From the NCBI GenBank assembly GCA_009908915.1, contig JAAAOJ010000079.1, forward strand, positions 1 to 36,870: a DNA stretch of 36,870 bases. Reading direction: 5' to 3'. The notes under the pieces are model-generated. The model did not search any database. It worked only from the letters and a program-made list of their open reading frames with translations, and had not been told where the DNA came from. Every line of letters starts with the position of its first letter. The first letter of the stretch is position 1. This document shows positions 8,195-16,506 of the stretch, piece by piece. This DNA is from Planctomycetota bacterium. GTDB lineage: Bacteria; Planctomycetota; Phycisphaerae; SM23-33. The translations under genes were made by a program, and so were the position numbers.

Positions 8195-9289
8195 ATGAAC
8201 GAACTGACGTCCCGCGAACGTATCCAGCGAATCCTCGATCTCGAACCCGTCGACCGCGTCGGCCTCTTCGAGAGCTTCTGGGACGATACGCAGAAGGCCT
8301 GGATCGAAGAGGGCCACCTGCAGGAAGGCGAAGACCTCGCCGGGCACTTCGGCCTGGACATCCGGCTCGCCGGTGGGCCGAACCTCATGCCGGTTCTGGA
8401 CTACGAGGACGAAATCCTCGAGGAAACCAACGAATGGAAACTGGTCCGAAACGCCAATGGGGCGCACCTGAAGTGGTGGAAGCACAAGGCCGGCACGCCC
8501 GAGCATGTCGACTTCGAGGTCAAGGACCGCCAGGGCTGGGAAGAGATGATCCGTCCAGGCCTGCTGGACGAGAGCCTCGTGCCGCGACGCTCGCCCGTCG
8601 AGACCTACAAGGCCGCCCGCCAGATGTGCCAGGACAACGACCTGTTCCTCTGCTGGGGAGGCCTCAACGTCTTTGAGCTGATGCACCCCGCCTGCGGCCA
8701 CGAGAACATGCTGATGGGGATGGCCCTGGACCCGGACTGGGTGAAGGACATGTGCGAGGTCTACAGCGACTTGATCATCAAGGTCCAGGAAGACCTCTTC
8801 AGTCGAACGGGCACGCCGGACGCAATTTGGTTCTTTGAGGACATGGGCTTCAAAAACAAGCCGTTCATGAGCCCCGCGATGTACAAGGACATCGTCTGGC
8901 CCGCTCACAAGAAGACATTCGATTACGCTCACAGCATCGGCTGCAAGGTCATCATTCACTCATGCGGCTTCGTCGACGCGTTCGTACCCGGGCTCATCGA
9001 GGCGGGCATGGACTGCCTTCAGGCCATGGAGGTCAAGGCGGGCATGGACCTGGTGGACCTCAAGACGCGGTTCGGCGATACAATCGCCTTCTGCGGCGGC
9101 ATGGACATCCGAACGCTGGAGAGCAACGACACCGCCCAGGTGGAGGCCGAACTGCAGGCCAAGTTGCCCGCGGCGATGAAAGACAGCGGCTATATCCTGC
9201 ACACCGACCACAGCGTCTCCAGCCGCGTCGACTACGCGACGTACAGGTACTTCGTTGACCGCGGCCTGGAACTCGGTACGTACAAGTAG
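8195..9289 (+). CDS. Uroporphyrinogen decarboxylase (URO-D) superfamily protein, methyltransferase-like
   Basis: A 364-aa cytoplasmic TIM-barrel protein. The ATG at 8195 follows AAGGA. The start, ELTSRERIQRILD, and the later DYEDEI region are typical of the broad URO-D superfamily. His255 and Cys257 (IIHSCG) with Cys300 (AFCGGMD) fit the H-x-C...C zinc site of corrinoid:coenzyme-M-type methyltransferases (MtaA/CmuA relatives) rather than the arginine-rich active site of HemE. It is therefore unlikely to be a haem-pathway enzyme. Planctomycetes carry many such paralogues with unknown substrates. No corrinoid protein is adjacent. Control by the divergent AraC-type regulator is likely. Confidence 0.85.
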   Translation: MNELTSRERIQRILDLEPVDRVGLFESFWDDTQKAWIEEGHLQEGEDLAGHFGLDIRLAGGPNLMPVLDYEDEILEETNEWKLVRNANGAHLKWWKHKAGTPEHVDFEVKDRQGWEEMIRPGLLDESLVPRRSPVETYKAARQMCQDNDLFLCWGGLNVFELMHPACGHENMLMGMALDPDWVKDMCEVYSDLIIKVQEDLFSRTGTPDAIWFFEDMGFKNKPFMSPAMYKDIVWPAHKKTFDYAHSIGCKVIIHSCGFVDAFVPGLIEAGMDCLQAMEVKAGMDLVDLKTRFGDTIAFCGGMDIRTLESNDTAQVEAELQAKLPAAMKDSGYILHTDHSVSSRVDYATYRYFVDRGLELGTYK

Positions 9290-9463
9290 GTCGCCGCGCA
9301 CTGCGTTGGTACACGGCGGCCCGTCCGGACTGCCATGTCAACTCGTGTGCATATTTGCCGGTTACGCGCATCGACGCGCTCGCCGGGGCCACCGCTGATC
9401 GCTGGCCCTCCGTTGCCGGCCCCTCGCGTCGATTCTCTGCAATGTCTCCGCCCCCTGGGACGT

Positions 9464-9469
9464 TATACT
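9464..9469 (+). promoter_or_regulatory. Possible -10 element upstream of DUF4159 gene
   Basis: TATACT in the gap upstream of the double-DUF4159 gene. No good -35 hexamer is seen 16-18 bases upstream, so this is tentative. Confidence 0.25.
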
Positions 9470-9482
9470 GACCACAGAAGCC

Positions 9483-9514
9483 CGTTTGCAAATGGATCGC
9501 GTCGCGAGGTCGAG
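9483..9514 (+). repeat. Dispersed 32-bp repeat, copy B1
   Basis: It matches 20622-20653 with a single mismatch in 32 bases (CGTTTG, then AAATGGATCGCGTCGCGAGG, then TCGAG). It lies about 75 bases before the DUF4159 gene start. It also resembles the reversed ends of the repeats at 1608 and 20758. Confidence 0.75.
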
Positions 9515-9588
9515 GCGTTTTTCATATGAGCATATCATATAGACGGGCTGCCGCTCCCCGCGCCGGCACGGCCGGCAGGATGGCCCAT

Positions 9589-11100
9589 ATGATCCGACAC
9601 ATCGCACTGACCGCACTGGCCCTGGCACTGTTGGCCGGCAGCGCTCTTGCCGAGCCGTTTGAGAACCCCAAGGTCAAGCCGCCCCGGGCCAAGCCACACC
9701 GCCGGGCCGCCGCCGAAAGCCTCCCTCCCCTGCCGCTTCCGGCCACGCCGCTGCGACGCTCCGAACGCAAACGCGAGCCGGCCCCGCCCGCGCTGGTCGG
9801 CATGATCAATTTCAGCGCCAAGACCGTCCGCGTCGTCGACGGCGAGCGGAAGCGCGTCGACGCATTCCCGACGACGCAGGTCGATATCGAGCGGCTCATG
9901 AAGCATGCCAACAACAAACTGAAGATCCGCTACCGCTACCTCACGACCGATCTGGAGACGTTCAGCGGGGACCCGACCGAGCTGCCGCTGCTGTACGTCA
10001 CCGGCTGGACCCCCATGCCGACACTCAGCGAGGAAACCGTCACCCGCCTCCGCCGCTACCTCTACGACGGCGGGACGCTGGTGCTCCACGCGCAGTGCGG
10101 CCGCCCGGAGTTCTGGAAGTCAGCCAAGCGGCAGGTCGCGAGGATCTTTCCCAAGCGCGACACCGTCGCCCTCGACACCGACTCGCCGATCTACCACGCC
10201 TATTACGACATCAACACCGTCCGTTTCCGCAAGGACGACGAACCCATGCAACAGAAGCCCCCCTACCTCGAGGCCGTCTACCTCGGGCTGCGGCCGGCGA
10301 TCATCGTCTCGCCGATCGACCTGAACTGCTCGTGGAACGTCACAACAAAGCCCATCGAGGGCGGCGTCCTTTACCATCACGCCGACGGGCTGGCCATGGG
10401 CACGAACATCATCACGACCGTGCTGGCCAACGTCCAGTACGCCCGCGCGTGGGGGCGGGAGAAGCTCTACCCCGAGCAGGACGAGTCGGTGCGCGACCAG
10501 CTTGTCATCGCTCAGCTCATGCACGACGGCGACTGGGATCCCACGCCGCACGCCCTGCCGAACCTGATGAAGTTCATCCAGACGACCACCACGCTCAACG
10601 TGCAGTTCAAGCGAGAGACCATGCGAGCCACCGACGTCGACCTCTTCAAACATCCGGTGATCTACATGACCGGCCTGCGGGATTTCACGTTCACCGAAAT
10701 AGAAGTCGCGCGGCTGCGGACGTATCTACAGTCCGGCGGGGTGCTGATCGCCGACGCGGCGGCCGGCCGAAAGGCCTTCGACGTGGCACTGCGGCGGGAA
10801 ATCGCGCGCGTGCTGCCCACGTGTGAACTGAAACGCCTGCCGCTGGATGCGCCCATCTACGCCACACCCGAGACCATCCGCACGGTTGACTACTCAGATC
10901 TCATCAAGGCTGAGCAATCCGACCTCAATGCCCCGCTGCTGGAGGGCATGAGCATCGACGGTCAGCTTGCCGTAGTCTACTCACCCGTGGGGCTGGCCGC
11001 CGGGTGGGAGCAGCTCGGCTTTGCCTACAATCGCGGCTATGCCGACGCCGACGCCCTGCGACTTGGTATCAACATCATCACCTACGCAATGATGCACTGA
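9589..11100 (+). CDS. Exported protein with two DUF4159 domains
   Basis: A 503-aa protein. The ATG at 9589 is chosen because MIRHIALTALALALLAGSALA is then a clean signal peptide ending at about residue 21, and CAGGA lies eight bases upstream; ATGs at 9580 and 9526 are alternatives. Two copies of the DUF4159 pattern are visible: the first at about residues 60-280 (LPLLYVTGW, LRRYLYDGGTLVLHA, IFPKRD, SPIYHAYY), the second at about 320-500 (HPVIYMTGL, LRTYLQSGGVLIADA, VLPTCEL, APIYATPE). DUF4159 proteins are common in planctomycetes, often near MoxR/VWA loci; their function is unknown. Here no such partners are adjacent. A pseudo-catalytic glutamine-amidotransferase-like fold has been suggested for such families, but I cannot confirm it from sequence. 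Confidence 0.85.
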   Translation: MIRHIALTALALALLAGSALAEPFENPKVKPPRAKPHRRAAAESLPPLPLPATPLRRSERKREPAPPALVGMINFSAKTVRVVDGERKRVDAFPTTQVDIERLMKHANNKLKIRYRYLTTDLETFSGDPTELPLLYVTGWTPMPTLSEETVTRLRRYLYDGGTLVLHAQCGRPEFWKSAKRQVARIFPKRDTVALDTDSPIYHAYYDINTVRFRKDDEPMQQKPPYLEAVYLGLRPAIIVSPIDLNCSWNVTTKPIEGGVLYHHADGLAMGTNIITTVLANVQYARAWGREKLYPEQDESVRDQLVIAQLMHDGDWDPTPHALPNLMKFIQTTTTLNVQFKRETMRATDVDLFKHPVIYMTGLRDFTFTEIEVARLRTYLQSGGVLIADAAAGRKAFDVALRREIARVLPTCELKRLPLDAPIYATPETIRTVDYSDLIKAEQSDLNAPLLEGMSIDGQLAVVYSPVGLAAGWEQLGFAYNRGYADADALRLGINIITYAMMH

Positions 11101-11114
11101 CATTCACGAGCAAT

Positions 11115-11151
11115 GCAGGTGCCTGTTGGCCGGCCCGGCCGCGACACCTGC
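11115..11151. terminator. Possible bidirectional hairpin terminator
   Basis: GCAGGTG at 11115-11121 pairs with CACCTGC at 11145-11151, with a second GC-rich hairpin (GGCCGG/CCGGCC) inside. It sits between the convergent DUF4159 and scpB genes. There is no T-run, so termination by this structure alone is uncertain. Confidence 0.4.
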
Positions 11152-11212
11152 CTCGGGAAGGCATCAACTGCAGGCAGGCACATGGACCGGCAGAAGAACC
11201 GCATTGATTCGG

Positions 11213-12091
11213 CTACTGGCGGTCCTCGTCATCCTCGTCGTCCCAGTCTTCGTCGTCCTCATCCTCATCCATGTCATCGTCTTCGTTGTCGAATTCGTCT
11301 TCGTCAATCTCATCGTCCGCATCTTCTTCGTCATATTCATCGCCGTTGTCGGCGGCCACGTCGTCCGCCGGTCCGGACTGCTGTTCTTCCGGCGTGCGGA
11401 GTTCGTCGACGCGCGGAAGGTCGTCGAGGCTGGCCAGGCCGAAAACCTCCAGGAATGCCTTGGTCGTGCCGTACAGCATGGGCCGGCCGATGACCTCGGC
11501 GCGACCCACGATCTTGATGAGGTTGCGTTCGAGGAGGCTCCGCAGGACCTCGCCGCAGGCCACGCCGCGAATGGCCTCGACGTCGGCCCGCAGGATCGGC
11601 TGGCGATAGGCGACGATAGCGAGGGTCTCCATGGCAGCCTGGGAGAGGCGAGCGTCCTTGCGGGAGGCAAAGAGCTGGCGGAGGATGTCGTTGTACTCCG
11701 GCAGCGTGAGCATCTGGAACCCGCCGGCGATTTCCTCGATGCGAAAGCTGCCACCGACCTCGGCGTAGCGTTCGTTCAGAGCGGCGATAGCCTTCTTGAC
11801 CCGGCCGCCGGGCAACTCGGCCACCGAGGCGATACGCGAGGCCGGCAGCGGCGCGTCGCTGGCGAAGAGGAGGGCTTCGACGGTGGCGGCGACTTCGGCG
11901 TCGCTCGCGTCAAGGCCTCGCTTGGGCGCGCGGGCGGCGGCCTGCGCGCCGGTCTCGGCACGGCTGGGTGTATCGGACGGCTCAGGCTGGGCGTCGTCGT
12001 CGGGCGGGTTCGGGTCGTCGACCTGCGGTTGGCGATGTTCGCCCGGTGCCTCGTCCGTCGGCGTATCGAGGGGCTGGTTGTCGTCAGTCAT
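11213..12091 (-). CDS. scpB: Segregation and condensation protein B
   Basis: A 292-aa cytoplasmic subunit of the SMC-ScpA-ScpB condensin, which compacts and segregates chromosomes. The core (about residues 65-225) has the expected tandem winged-helix features: VEALLFASDAPL, FQMLTLPEY, LSQAAMETLAIVAYRQP, EVIGRPMLYGTTKAFLE and FGLASLDDLP. Family members are usually 180-220 aa. This one has a disordered Pro/Asp-rich N-terminal extension of about 60 residues and a strongly acidic C-terminal tail of about 55 residues made almost wholly of Asp and Glu. scpA is not next to it. The gene lies downstream of the SH3 protein gene on the same strand, 172 bases away. Confidence 0.93.
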   Translation of the reverse strand: MTDDNQPLDTPTDEAPGEHRQPQVDDPNPPDDDAQPEPSDTPSRAETGAQAAARAPKRGLDASDAEVAATVEALLFASDAPLPASRIASVAELPGGRVKKAIAALNERYAEVGGSFRIEEIAGGFQMLTLPEYNDILRQLFASRKDARLSQAAMETLAIVAYRQPILRADVEAIRGVACGEVLRSLLERNLIKIVGRAEVIGRPMLYGTTKAFLEVFGLASLDDLPRVDELRTPEEQQSGPADDVAADNGDEYDEEDADDEIDEDEFDNEDDDMDEDEDDEDWDDEDDEDRQ

Positions 12092-12263
12092 AGTCGGTCT
12101 CGCTGGGCCACTATCTCGCAGGGCCTCGCCGTTTTCAGCAGGGCCAGGACCCTACCCGCCCGTCGGACCCGATGCCCTGCGTCCACAATACCGACGTCGA
12201 TCCACACGCCCCGTCGCCTCGCGTCGTTTTGCGCGAAGGATACCTGTCGCATGGCGGTGTAGG

Positions 12264-14555
12264 TCAGTCGTATTCGACTTCGTAGCCATCGGGCGTGACG
12301 AGCACTTCCTCGGGCATCGGCATAGAATGCCGCGGGGCGGGCACGCTTACGGGTGGCGCCGTGGCCGATGCCCTCGGCGCCGGCTCGACGGAGCCGGGCT
12401 CGGACGTCTCCTTATCGGGCTCGGCGACGGCCACGTCGACGTCGACGTCGACGCTCTCCTCGGGGTTCATGTCAATGGGCGCGACCGTGACGGGTCGGAT
12501 GGCCCTGACGTCCTCGTCGTCGGACTCCATCTCACCGGGCTCCCTATCGACGCTGACGTCGACGGCGGGCTCGGTCTCGGCGGTCGCGGGTTCCGGCTCG
12601 ACCGGGGGCGTCACGGCGACGGGCCCCGGTTCATCAGCCGGTTTGGGGGTCACGGCTGCGGGTTCGGGCGTCACGGACGGCTCGGGCGTCACGGCGACGG
12701 GCTCCGATTCGCCCGCGGGTTCCGGCGTCACAGGCTCCGGCATGGGCGCCGGCTGGGGCGCCGTCGACGGCTCGGGCGTGGCCGCGACCGGTTCGGGCGC
12801 GAGGGCTGGTTCGGACGTGGGCGGCTCGGGCGTAACGGCCACCGGTTCGGACCCCGGCGCGGGATCCGGCGTCGTCGACTCGGGGGAAGAAGGTCCGGGC
12901 TCGACGGCGACGGGCGCGGACGGCTGGACGACCGCCGATTTGGGGGTCTCCGGTTCGCTTGTCGGGGTGACTTCGGACTCGGCGGGATTGACGGCGATCT
13001 CAGGCCGCGGCGGCTCGGGGGCCGTCGGGGCCGGGATGTCCGGCGCGGGCGCAGGCTTGGGCGGTGATGCCTCAACAAGGGGCTCGGGCATCCTCGCGGG
13101 TGCGGACGGCGCGTCGGGGACCTCGGCCTCGCCGGGCACGGCCGCTTCGAGCGGGGTCGGCTCGGCGGGGGCTTCGCTCGGGGTCGGCAGGTCGATGGGT
13201 TCGAGCAAGTCGGCCACGGCGGGGTCGGTTACGGGCGTGGGCGCCTCGGACGTTTCGGGAGCCTCCGGCCTGATCGAGCTTGGCGGTGCGATGTCGGGCG
13301 AGGAGACAACCGGTGCCCCAGACGTAACATCCGACGTGGCGGTGCCGGCTGTTTCGAACGCGCCGCGACGGTCAAGCACGACGACGTCCTCGACCTTCAG
13401 CACGTCATAGGCGATGGTCCGGTCGTAGGCGACCTTGCCCCGCAGGCCGACCTCCCGGCCGACGTGGGCGGTCAAGTCGGCGGCGTCGCTGGAGACGGCA
13501 TAGCCGACGACGTTGTCCGTGCCGGGATTACGAATGACGAAGGCCCGCTGGCCGGCGTCGGTGGGCGGCAGCTTGCTGACCTTCAGCAGACCTCGCAGGT
13601 CGTAGCCGCGCGGTTCGGTCTCCGGCTGCGGGGCGGGCGGGATGGTCTCGCCGGCGAGGACCTGCTCGACGAGTTGCTGGGCCTCGCGGTATTTACGGAT
13701 CTGCGTGATTTCATTGTCGACGTAAGCCAACAACGCATCGTATTGCTTGCGGAAGCGGCTGTCGGCAGGGATGTCGATGGCCTGGGCCTTCTCGAGGATC
13801 GGTGCCAGGTCGCGCTCGGCGACGGGCTTTTTGATCTCGGCGTTGACGTCGGTTTCGATGGCCTGGAGGGCGCGGCGGAGTTCAACTTCCTCTCGCAGGC
13901 TCAGACCCGGGGCCGTCGGTGGCGGCGCGGGGGTTCCAGCGGGCGTGGCCTCTTCGTTCGATGCGTCCTGCTCACCAGGCTCGTCCGTCCGGTCGACGGG
14001 CGTCATGCTGGTGTCGTCCGGTTCCGTTTCGCGGGCCGCCGCGGGCCGGACGAAATCGCCCGATATCCAGAACGTCGCGCCGTTGGGCGGTTTGACGACA
14101 TACCACTGGATGCGGTTGCGTTCGGCGGTGGCGTAGACGCGCCCGATGATGCGGACGCGGTCGCCTCGGCTGAGTCGACCCTGTGGGGCATTGAACGTCT
14201 TACGGGCCAGTTGCGCGCGCCCGGCGGCATAGACGGTGACGTTCTGTCCGGTGATCGCGCCGATCTTGCCGGTGGCGTCTGGCGTGACGTACTGGGCCGA
14301 GATGACACTGTAGCAGCCGGCCACGGGTTCGATGCCAAGCCAGCCAGCCCGGCGGTCGATGACGCGGACCTTGGTTTCGCGGTCCACCTGCGTGATGGCA
14401 TAGGCGCGGACACTCGGCCCGCAGCGCACGTAAACGCTGTCGCCGGTGACCTCGCCGTCGTAGGGGGTGGCGGGCGTCTGGCCCTTGGTGCTCGGGGCGA
14501 CCAGCAGCAGGGCGAACGTGAGGGCCAGGCAGGTAAGGATGTCGCTGTGTTTCAT
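12264..14555 (-). CDS. Secreted SH3-domain protein with long Pro/Glu-rich region
   Basis: A 763-aa exported protein. The ATG at 14555 is preferred over 14573 because AAGGAG precedes it by eight bases and the protein then begins with a signal peptide (MKHSDILTCLALTFALLLVA). Two bacterial SH3-like modules follow: about residues 32-90 (VTGDSVYVRCGPS, GWLGIEP) and 100-168 (GQNVTVYAAG, WYVVKPPNGATFWISGDFV). A helical segment lies at about 215-300. A small beta module at about 320-400 (LRGLLKVSK, VGLRGKVAYD, VEDVVVLD) resembles an OB-like fold. Residues 430-720 are Pro/Glu/Thr-rich with repeated EPVAVTPEP units. SH3 modules of this kind often bind peptidoglycan. A role at the cell wall is inference. 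Confidence 0.8.
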   Translation of the reverse strand: MKHSDILTCLALTFALLLVAPSTKGQTPATPYDGEVTGDSVYVRCGPSVRAYAITQVDRETKVRVIDRRAGWLGIEPVAGCYSVISAQYVTPDATGKIGAITGQNVTVYAAGRAQLARKTFNAPQGRLSRGDRVRIIGRVYATAERNRIQWYVVKPPNGATFWISGDFVRPAAARETEPDDTSMTPVDRTDEPGEQDASNEEATPAGTPAPPPTAPGLSLREEVELRRALQAIETDVNAEIKKPVAERDLAPILEKAQAIDIPADSRFRKQYDALLAYVDNEITQIRKYREAQQLVEQVLAGETIPPAPQPETEPRGYDLRGLLKVSKLPPTDAGQRAFVIRNPGTDNVVGYAVSSDAADLTAHVGREVGLRGKVAYDRTIAYDVLKVEDVVVLDRRGAFETAGTATSDVTSGAPVVSSPDIAPPSSIRPEAPETSEAPTPVTDPAVADLLEPIDLPTPSEAPAEPTPLEAAVPGEAEVPDAPSAPARMPEPLVEASPPKPAPAPDIPAPTAPEPPRPEIAVNPAESEVTPTSEPETPKSAVVQPSAPVAVEPGPSSPESTTPDPAPGSEPVAVTPEPPTSEPALAPEPVAATPEPSTAPQPAPMPEPVTPEPAGESEPVAVTPEPSVTPEPAAVTPKPADEPGPVAVTPPVEPEPATAETEPAVDVSVDREPGEMESDDEDVRAIRPVTVAPIDMNPEESVDVDVDVAVAEPDKETSEPGSVEPAPRASATAPPVSVPAPRHSMPMPEEVLVTPDGYEVEYD

Positions 14556-14773
14556 AGCCGTGCTCCTTGTCATGGGCGCGGAATCGTCCTATCGTCTTTT
14601 AGACGCGCGCAGCCACACCATCGGGTGATCAACCGCACTGTCGGGCGTCGATCGGCATCGTAAAGTATTGTGTGGAACGACCCTGCGCAGATCAAGTTTT
14701 TCTGAATTTACGGGAACCGATTTGCGGAAAACAAATGGCTACAGACAGACGCCTTGCAGGAGGCCCGGCGGTC

Positions 14774-15571
14774 TCAGGCGGGCAGGCGAAGCGTGAAGGT
14801 CGTGCCGATGTGCGGCCGGGATTCGACCGCGATGTCGCCGCCCATGCCGTCGAGAATATCACGACACAGCGCCAAGCCCAGGCCGTTGCCGTCCCGGCCG
14901 CCGTCACTGTCGCGCGTGCTGTAGAACGGCTCGAAGATGCGCCGGCAGTCCTGCGGCTCGATGCCGATACCGTTGTCCGTCACGTCGAGGAAGACGCTCT
15001 CGCCGACGTTCTCGGCCGAGATAACGATGCGGGGCGGCTCGGCAAGACGCTTGAGGACCGCCCAGCGTGCGTTGATGAGCAGGTTGAGAATCGCCTGCTG
15101 CAGTTCGACGCGACGGCCGTTGATACGCAGGCCGTCCGGCACGTTGCAGATCAGTTCAATGCCGTCCCGCTGCGGGTCGCGAGCCATGGCCGTCAGCGAG
15201 CTGCGGACCACGTCGGCCAGGTCAACCACCGTCGGTTCGGAACGCTCGTCGCGGGCCATCCCGAGGATCGCACTGCAGATATCGGCAGCTCGCTGTCCGC
15301 TGGTGACGGCCCGCGAAATCGCCTTGGGCGTGAGCCGGGGGTCCTGCTGGGCGAGTTGGGCGTAGCTGATGATCGGCGTGAGGAGATTGTTGAATTCATG
15401 CACCACCATCGACGTCATCGTACCTACCGACGCCAGCCGTTGCGTATGGCGAAGCTGCCGCTTGAGGGCACGGACTTCGGCCGTGAGCCGGTCGACCTCA
15501 TTGACATACTGGCTGCTGTCGATCTGGTGGCTGGTGGTCACGCGGCTGACATCCTGCGGCGATGACTGCAT
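14774..15571 (-). CDS. Orphan sensor histidine kinase (no membrane domain)
   Basis: A 265-aa cytoplasmic kinase. After a coiled-coil (about residues 20-45) comes the dimerisation/phosphoacceptor motif VVHEFNNLLTP with His58, then the ATPase domain: N box LNLLINARWAV, G1 DNGIGIEP, F box IFEPFYST and G2 GNGLGLAL. It ends TTFTLRLPA. There is no sensor or transmembrane segment, so input must come through the short N-terminus or a partner. No response regulator is adjacent. A longer start at 15667 would overlap the divergent gene at 15656, so ATG 15571 is chosen, although its ribosome binding site is weak. Confidence 0.88.
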   Translation of the reverse strand: MQSSPQDVSRVTTSHQIDSSQYVNEVDRLTAEVRALKRQLRHTQRLASVGTMTSMVVHEFNNLLTPIISYAQLAQQDPRLTPKAISRAVTSGQRAADICSAILGMARDERSEPTVVDLADVVRSSLTAMARDPQRDGIELICNVPDGLRINGRRVELQQAILNLLINARWAVLKRLAEPPRIVISAENVGESVFLDVTDNGIGIEPQDCRRIFEPFYSTRDSDGGRDGNGLGLALCRDILDGMGGDIAVESRPHIGTTFTLRLPA

Positions 15572-15655
15572 ACTGGCGGCGGGTCGGGCTCGCCCCGTAT
15601 CATGTATCGGAAGCCACACGGCGGGACTTAAGACCTGCCTGCCCGGAGAGGCGAT

Positions 15656-15931
15656 ATGGACGCACATGCCAAGCTCAGGGAACTGCTGGACCTGGCCGAA
15701 TCGCTCGGCCTGGAGGTGCGGCGCGTCTCGGGCGTCTCACGATCCGAGGATCGACCCGGCGGGGCGCTGGTGCGCGTCCGCGGCCGGGAGGTGCTGTTCC
15801 TGGACCCCACCGCCCCGACAGGCGAACAACTGGCCGTCGTCATCGATGCGTTGCGCGGCCGGAGCGAACTCGCCGAGCAATGGCTGCCCCCGGCCATTCG
15901 CGATCTTCTGGATAATGCCCCCCCGGCGTAG
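15656..15931 (+). CDS. 91-aa protein of unknown function
   Basis: A small acidic protein whose ATG follows GGAGAGG. The visible pattern is an amphipathic N-terminal helix (HAKLRELLDLAESLGLEVR), a beta-hairpin-like stretch (ALVRVRGREVLFLDPTAP) and a C-terminal helical part ending WLPPAIRDLL. Similar short proteins with a VRGR-x-VLFLD core are, to my memory, widespread in planctomycetes, but I know no function for them. It diverges from the orphan histidine kinase with only 84 bases between, so shared control is possible. Confidence 0.75.
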   Translation: MDAHAKLRELLDLAESLGLEVRRVSGVSRSEDRPGGALVRVRGREVLFLDPTAPTGEQLAVVIDALRGRSELAEQWLPPAIRDLLDNAPPA

Positions 15932-15957
15932 GCCACGTCAAGGTCCGCATCATGGAA

Positions 15958-16316
15958 CGACCCGTTTACCCGGCTTCCGGCTCCGCCCGTGCGGGCTCCG
16001 CCTACACCCGGGGTTACCGTCCAGCGGCTCTTCGAGCCTCAAAATCTGGCAGGTTAAGGGGCATGACTTGAGGCTCGAGCCCCGATAGCGGGGGGATAGC
16101 ACGTCGTTGCGGCGAGGTCAAATCCTGAGGGCCGAAGGCCCGAGACAGCAGTAGCCCCCGGCGCAAGCCGCGGGGAGCCGCCCATATGAAAGGCCGGCCC
16201 CGAAGGGGCGGGACAAAGGAAACGAGGTGTAGCCACGCGGGGCTTTCATTTCTAGGGCCTTCTTCCGTGGGCTTCCGCCGCCGACCAGGCTATGGCGAGA
16301 CACGTGCGCCCACGGC
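15958..16316. repeat. Cluster of short palindromes
   Basis: In order: a mirrored GTTTACCCGG/CCCGGGGTTAC arm pair (about 15963-16020); a perfect 10-bp stem CGAGCCTCAA (16033-16042) with TTGAGGCTCG (16068-16077); CCCCG-ATAG-CGGGG; GGGCC-GAA-GGCCC; CCCCCGGC-GCAA-GCCGCGGGG; GCCCC-GAA-GGGGC; and CCGTGGGC (16265) with GCCCACGG (16308). Loops are short and of the GAA/GCAA type, as in stable RNA hairpins. Confidence 0.65.
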
Positions 16317-16328
16317 TGAGGCATTTCC

Positions 16329-16479
16329 TATGCCAAGCATACTAAGCTCGTGCATGGTGGAGCAGCCCCGTAGGGATGCCGTCGGCACGGCTCCACCATG
16401 CTATTTCATGGTATATGTGTCAGTTACGCGCGGCGGGGCGGGTGCTACACCGCGCAAGAACTTTTCGTATTCCGCATTG
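16329..16479 (+). repeat. Dispersed repeat A, copy A2, with 54-bp insert
   Basis: It matches the copy at 5744-5839 but is interrupted after GTGCATGG by 54 bases (16358-16411). The insert opens with a perfect 11-bp stem: CATGGTGGAGC (16353-16363) pairs with GCTCCACCATG (16390-16400). CATGG occurs on both sides of the insert, like a short target duplication. Confidence 0.65.
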
Positions 16480-16506
16480 ATCAGTCCTTGCGGGACACCT
16501 GATCGA

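Larger units (their letters stand above)
15932..16506. other. Non-coding region with clustered GC hairpins and repeat A2
   Basis: These 575 bases between the 91-aa gene and the PAS-LuxR gene hold no credible gene. Short open frames in it are products of the palindromes. It contains at least seven inverted repeats, listed as a separate feature, then repeat A copy 2. Such dense hairpins suggest a structured RNA or an accumulation of palindromic repeats. Confidence 0.7.

Noticed and set aside
8195..9289. Assignment as hemE
   Set aside because: The protein has a zinc-site H-x-C...C pattern and lacks the arginine-rich N-terminal active-site motif of true uroporphyrinogen decarboxylase.
12295..13410. 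Ser/Gly-rich 371-aa plus-strand frame
   Set aside because: It is the mirror of the Pro/Glu-rich repeats of the SH3 protein in GC-rich DNA.
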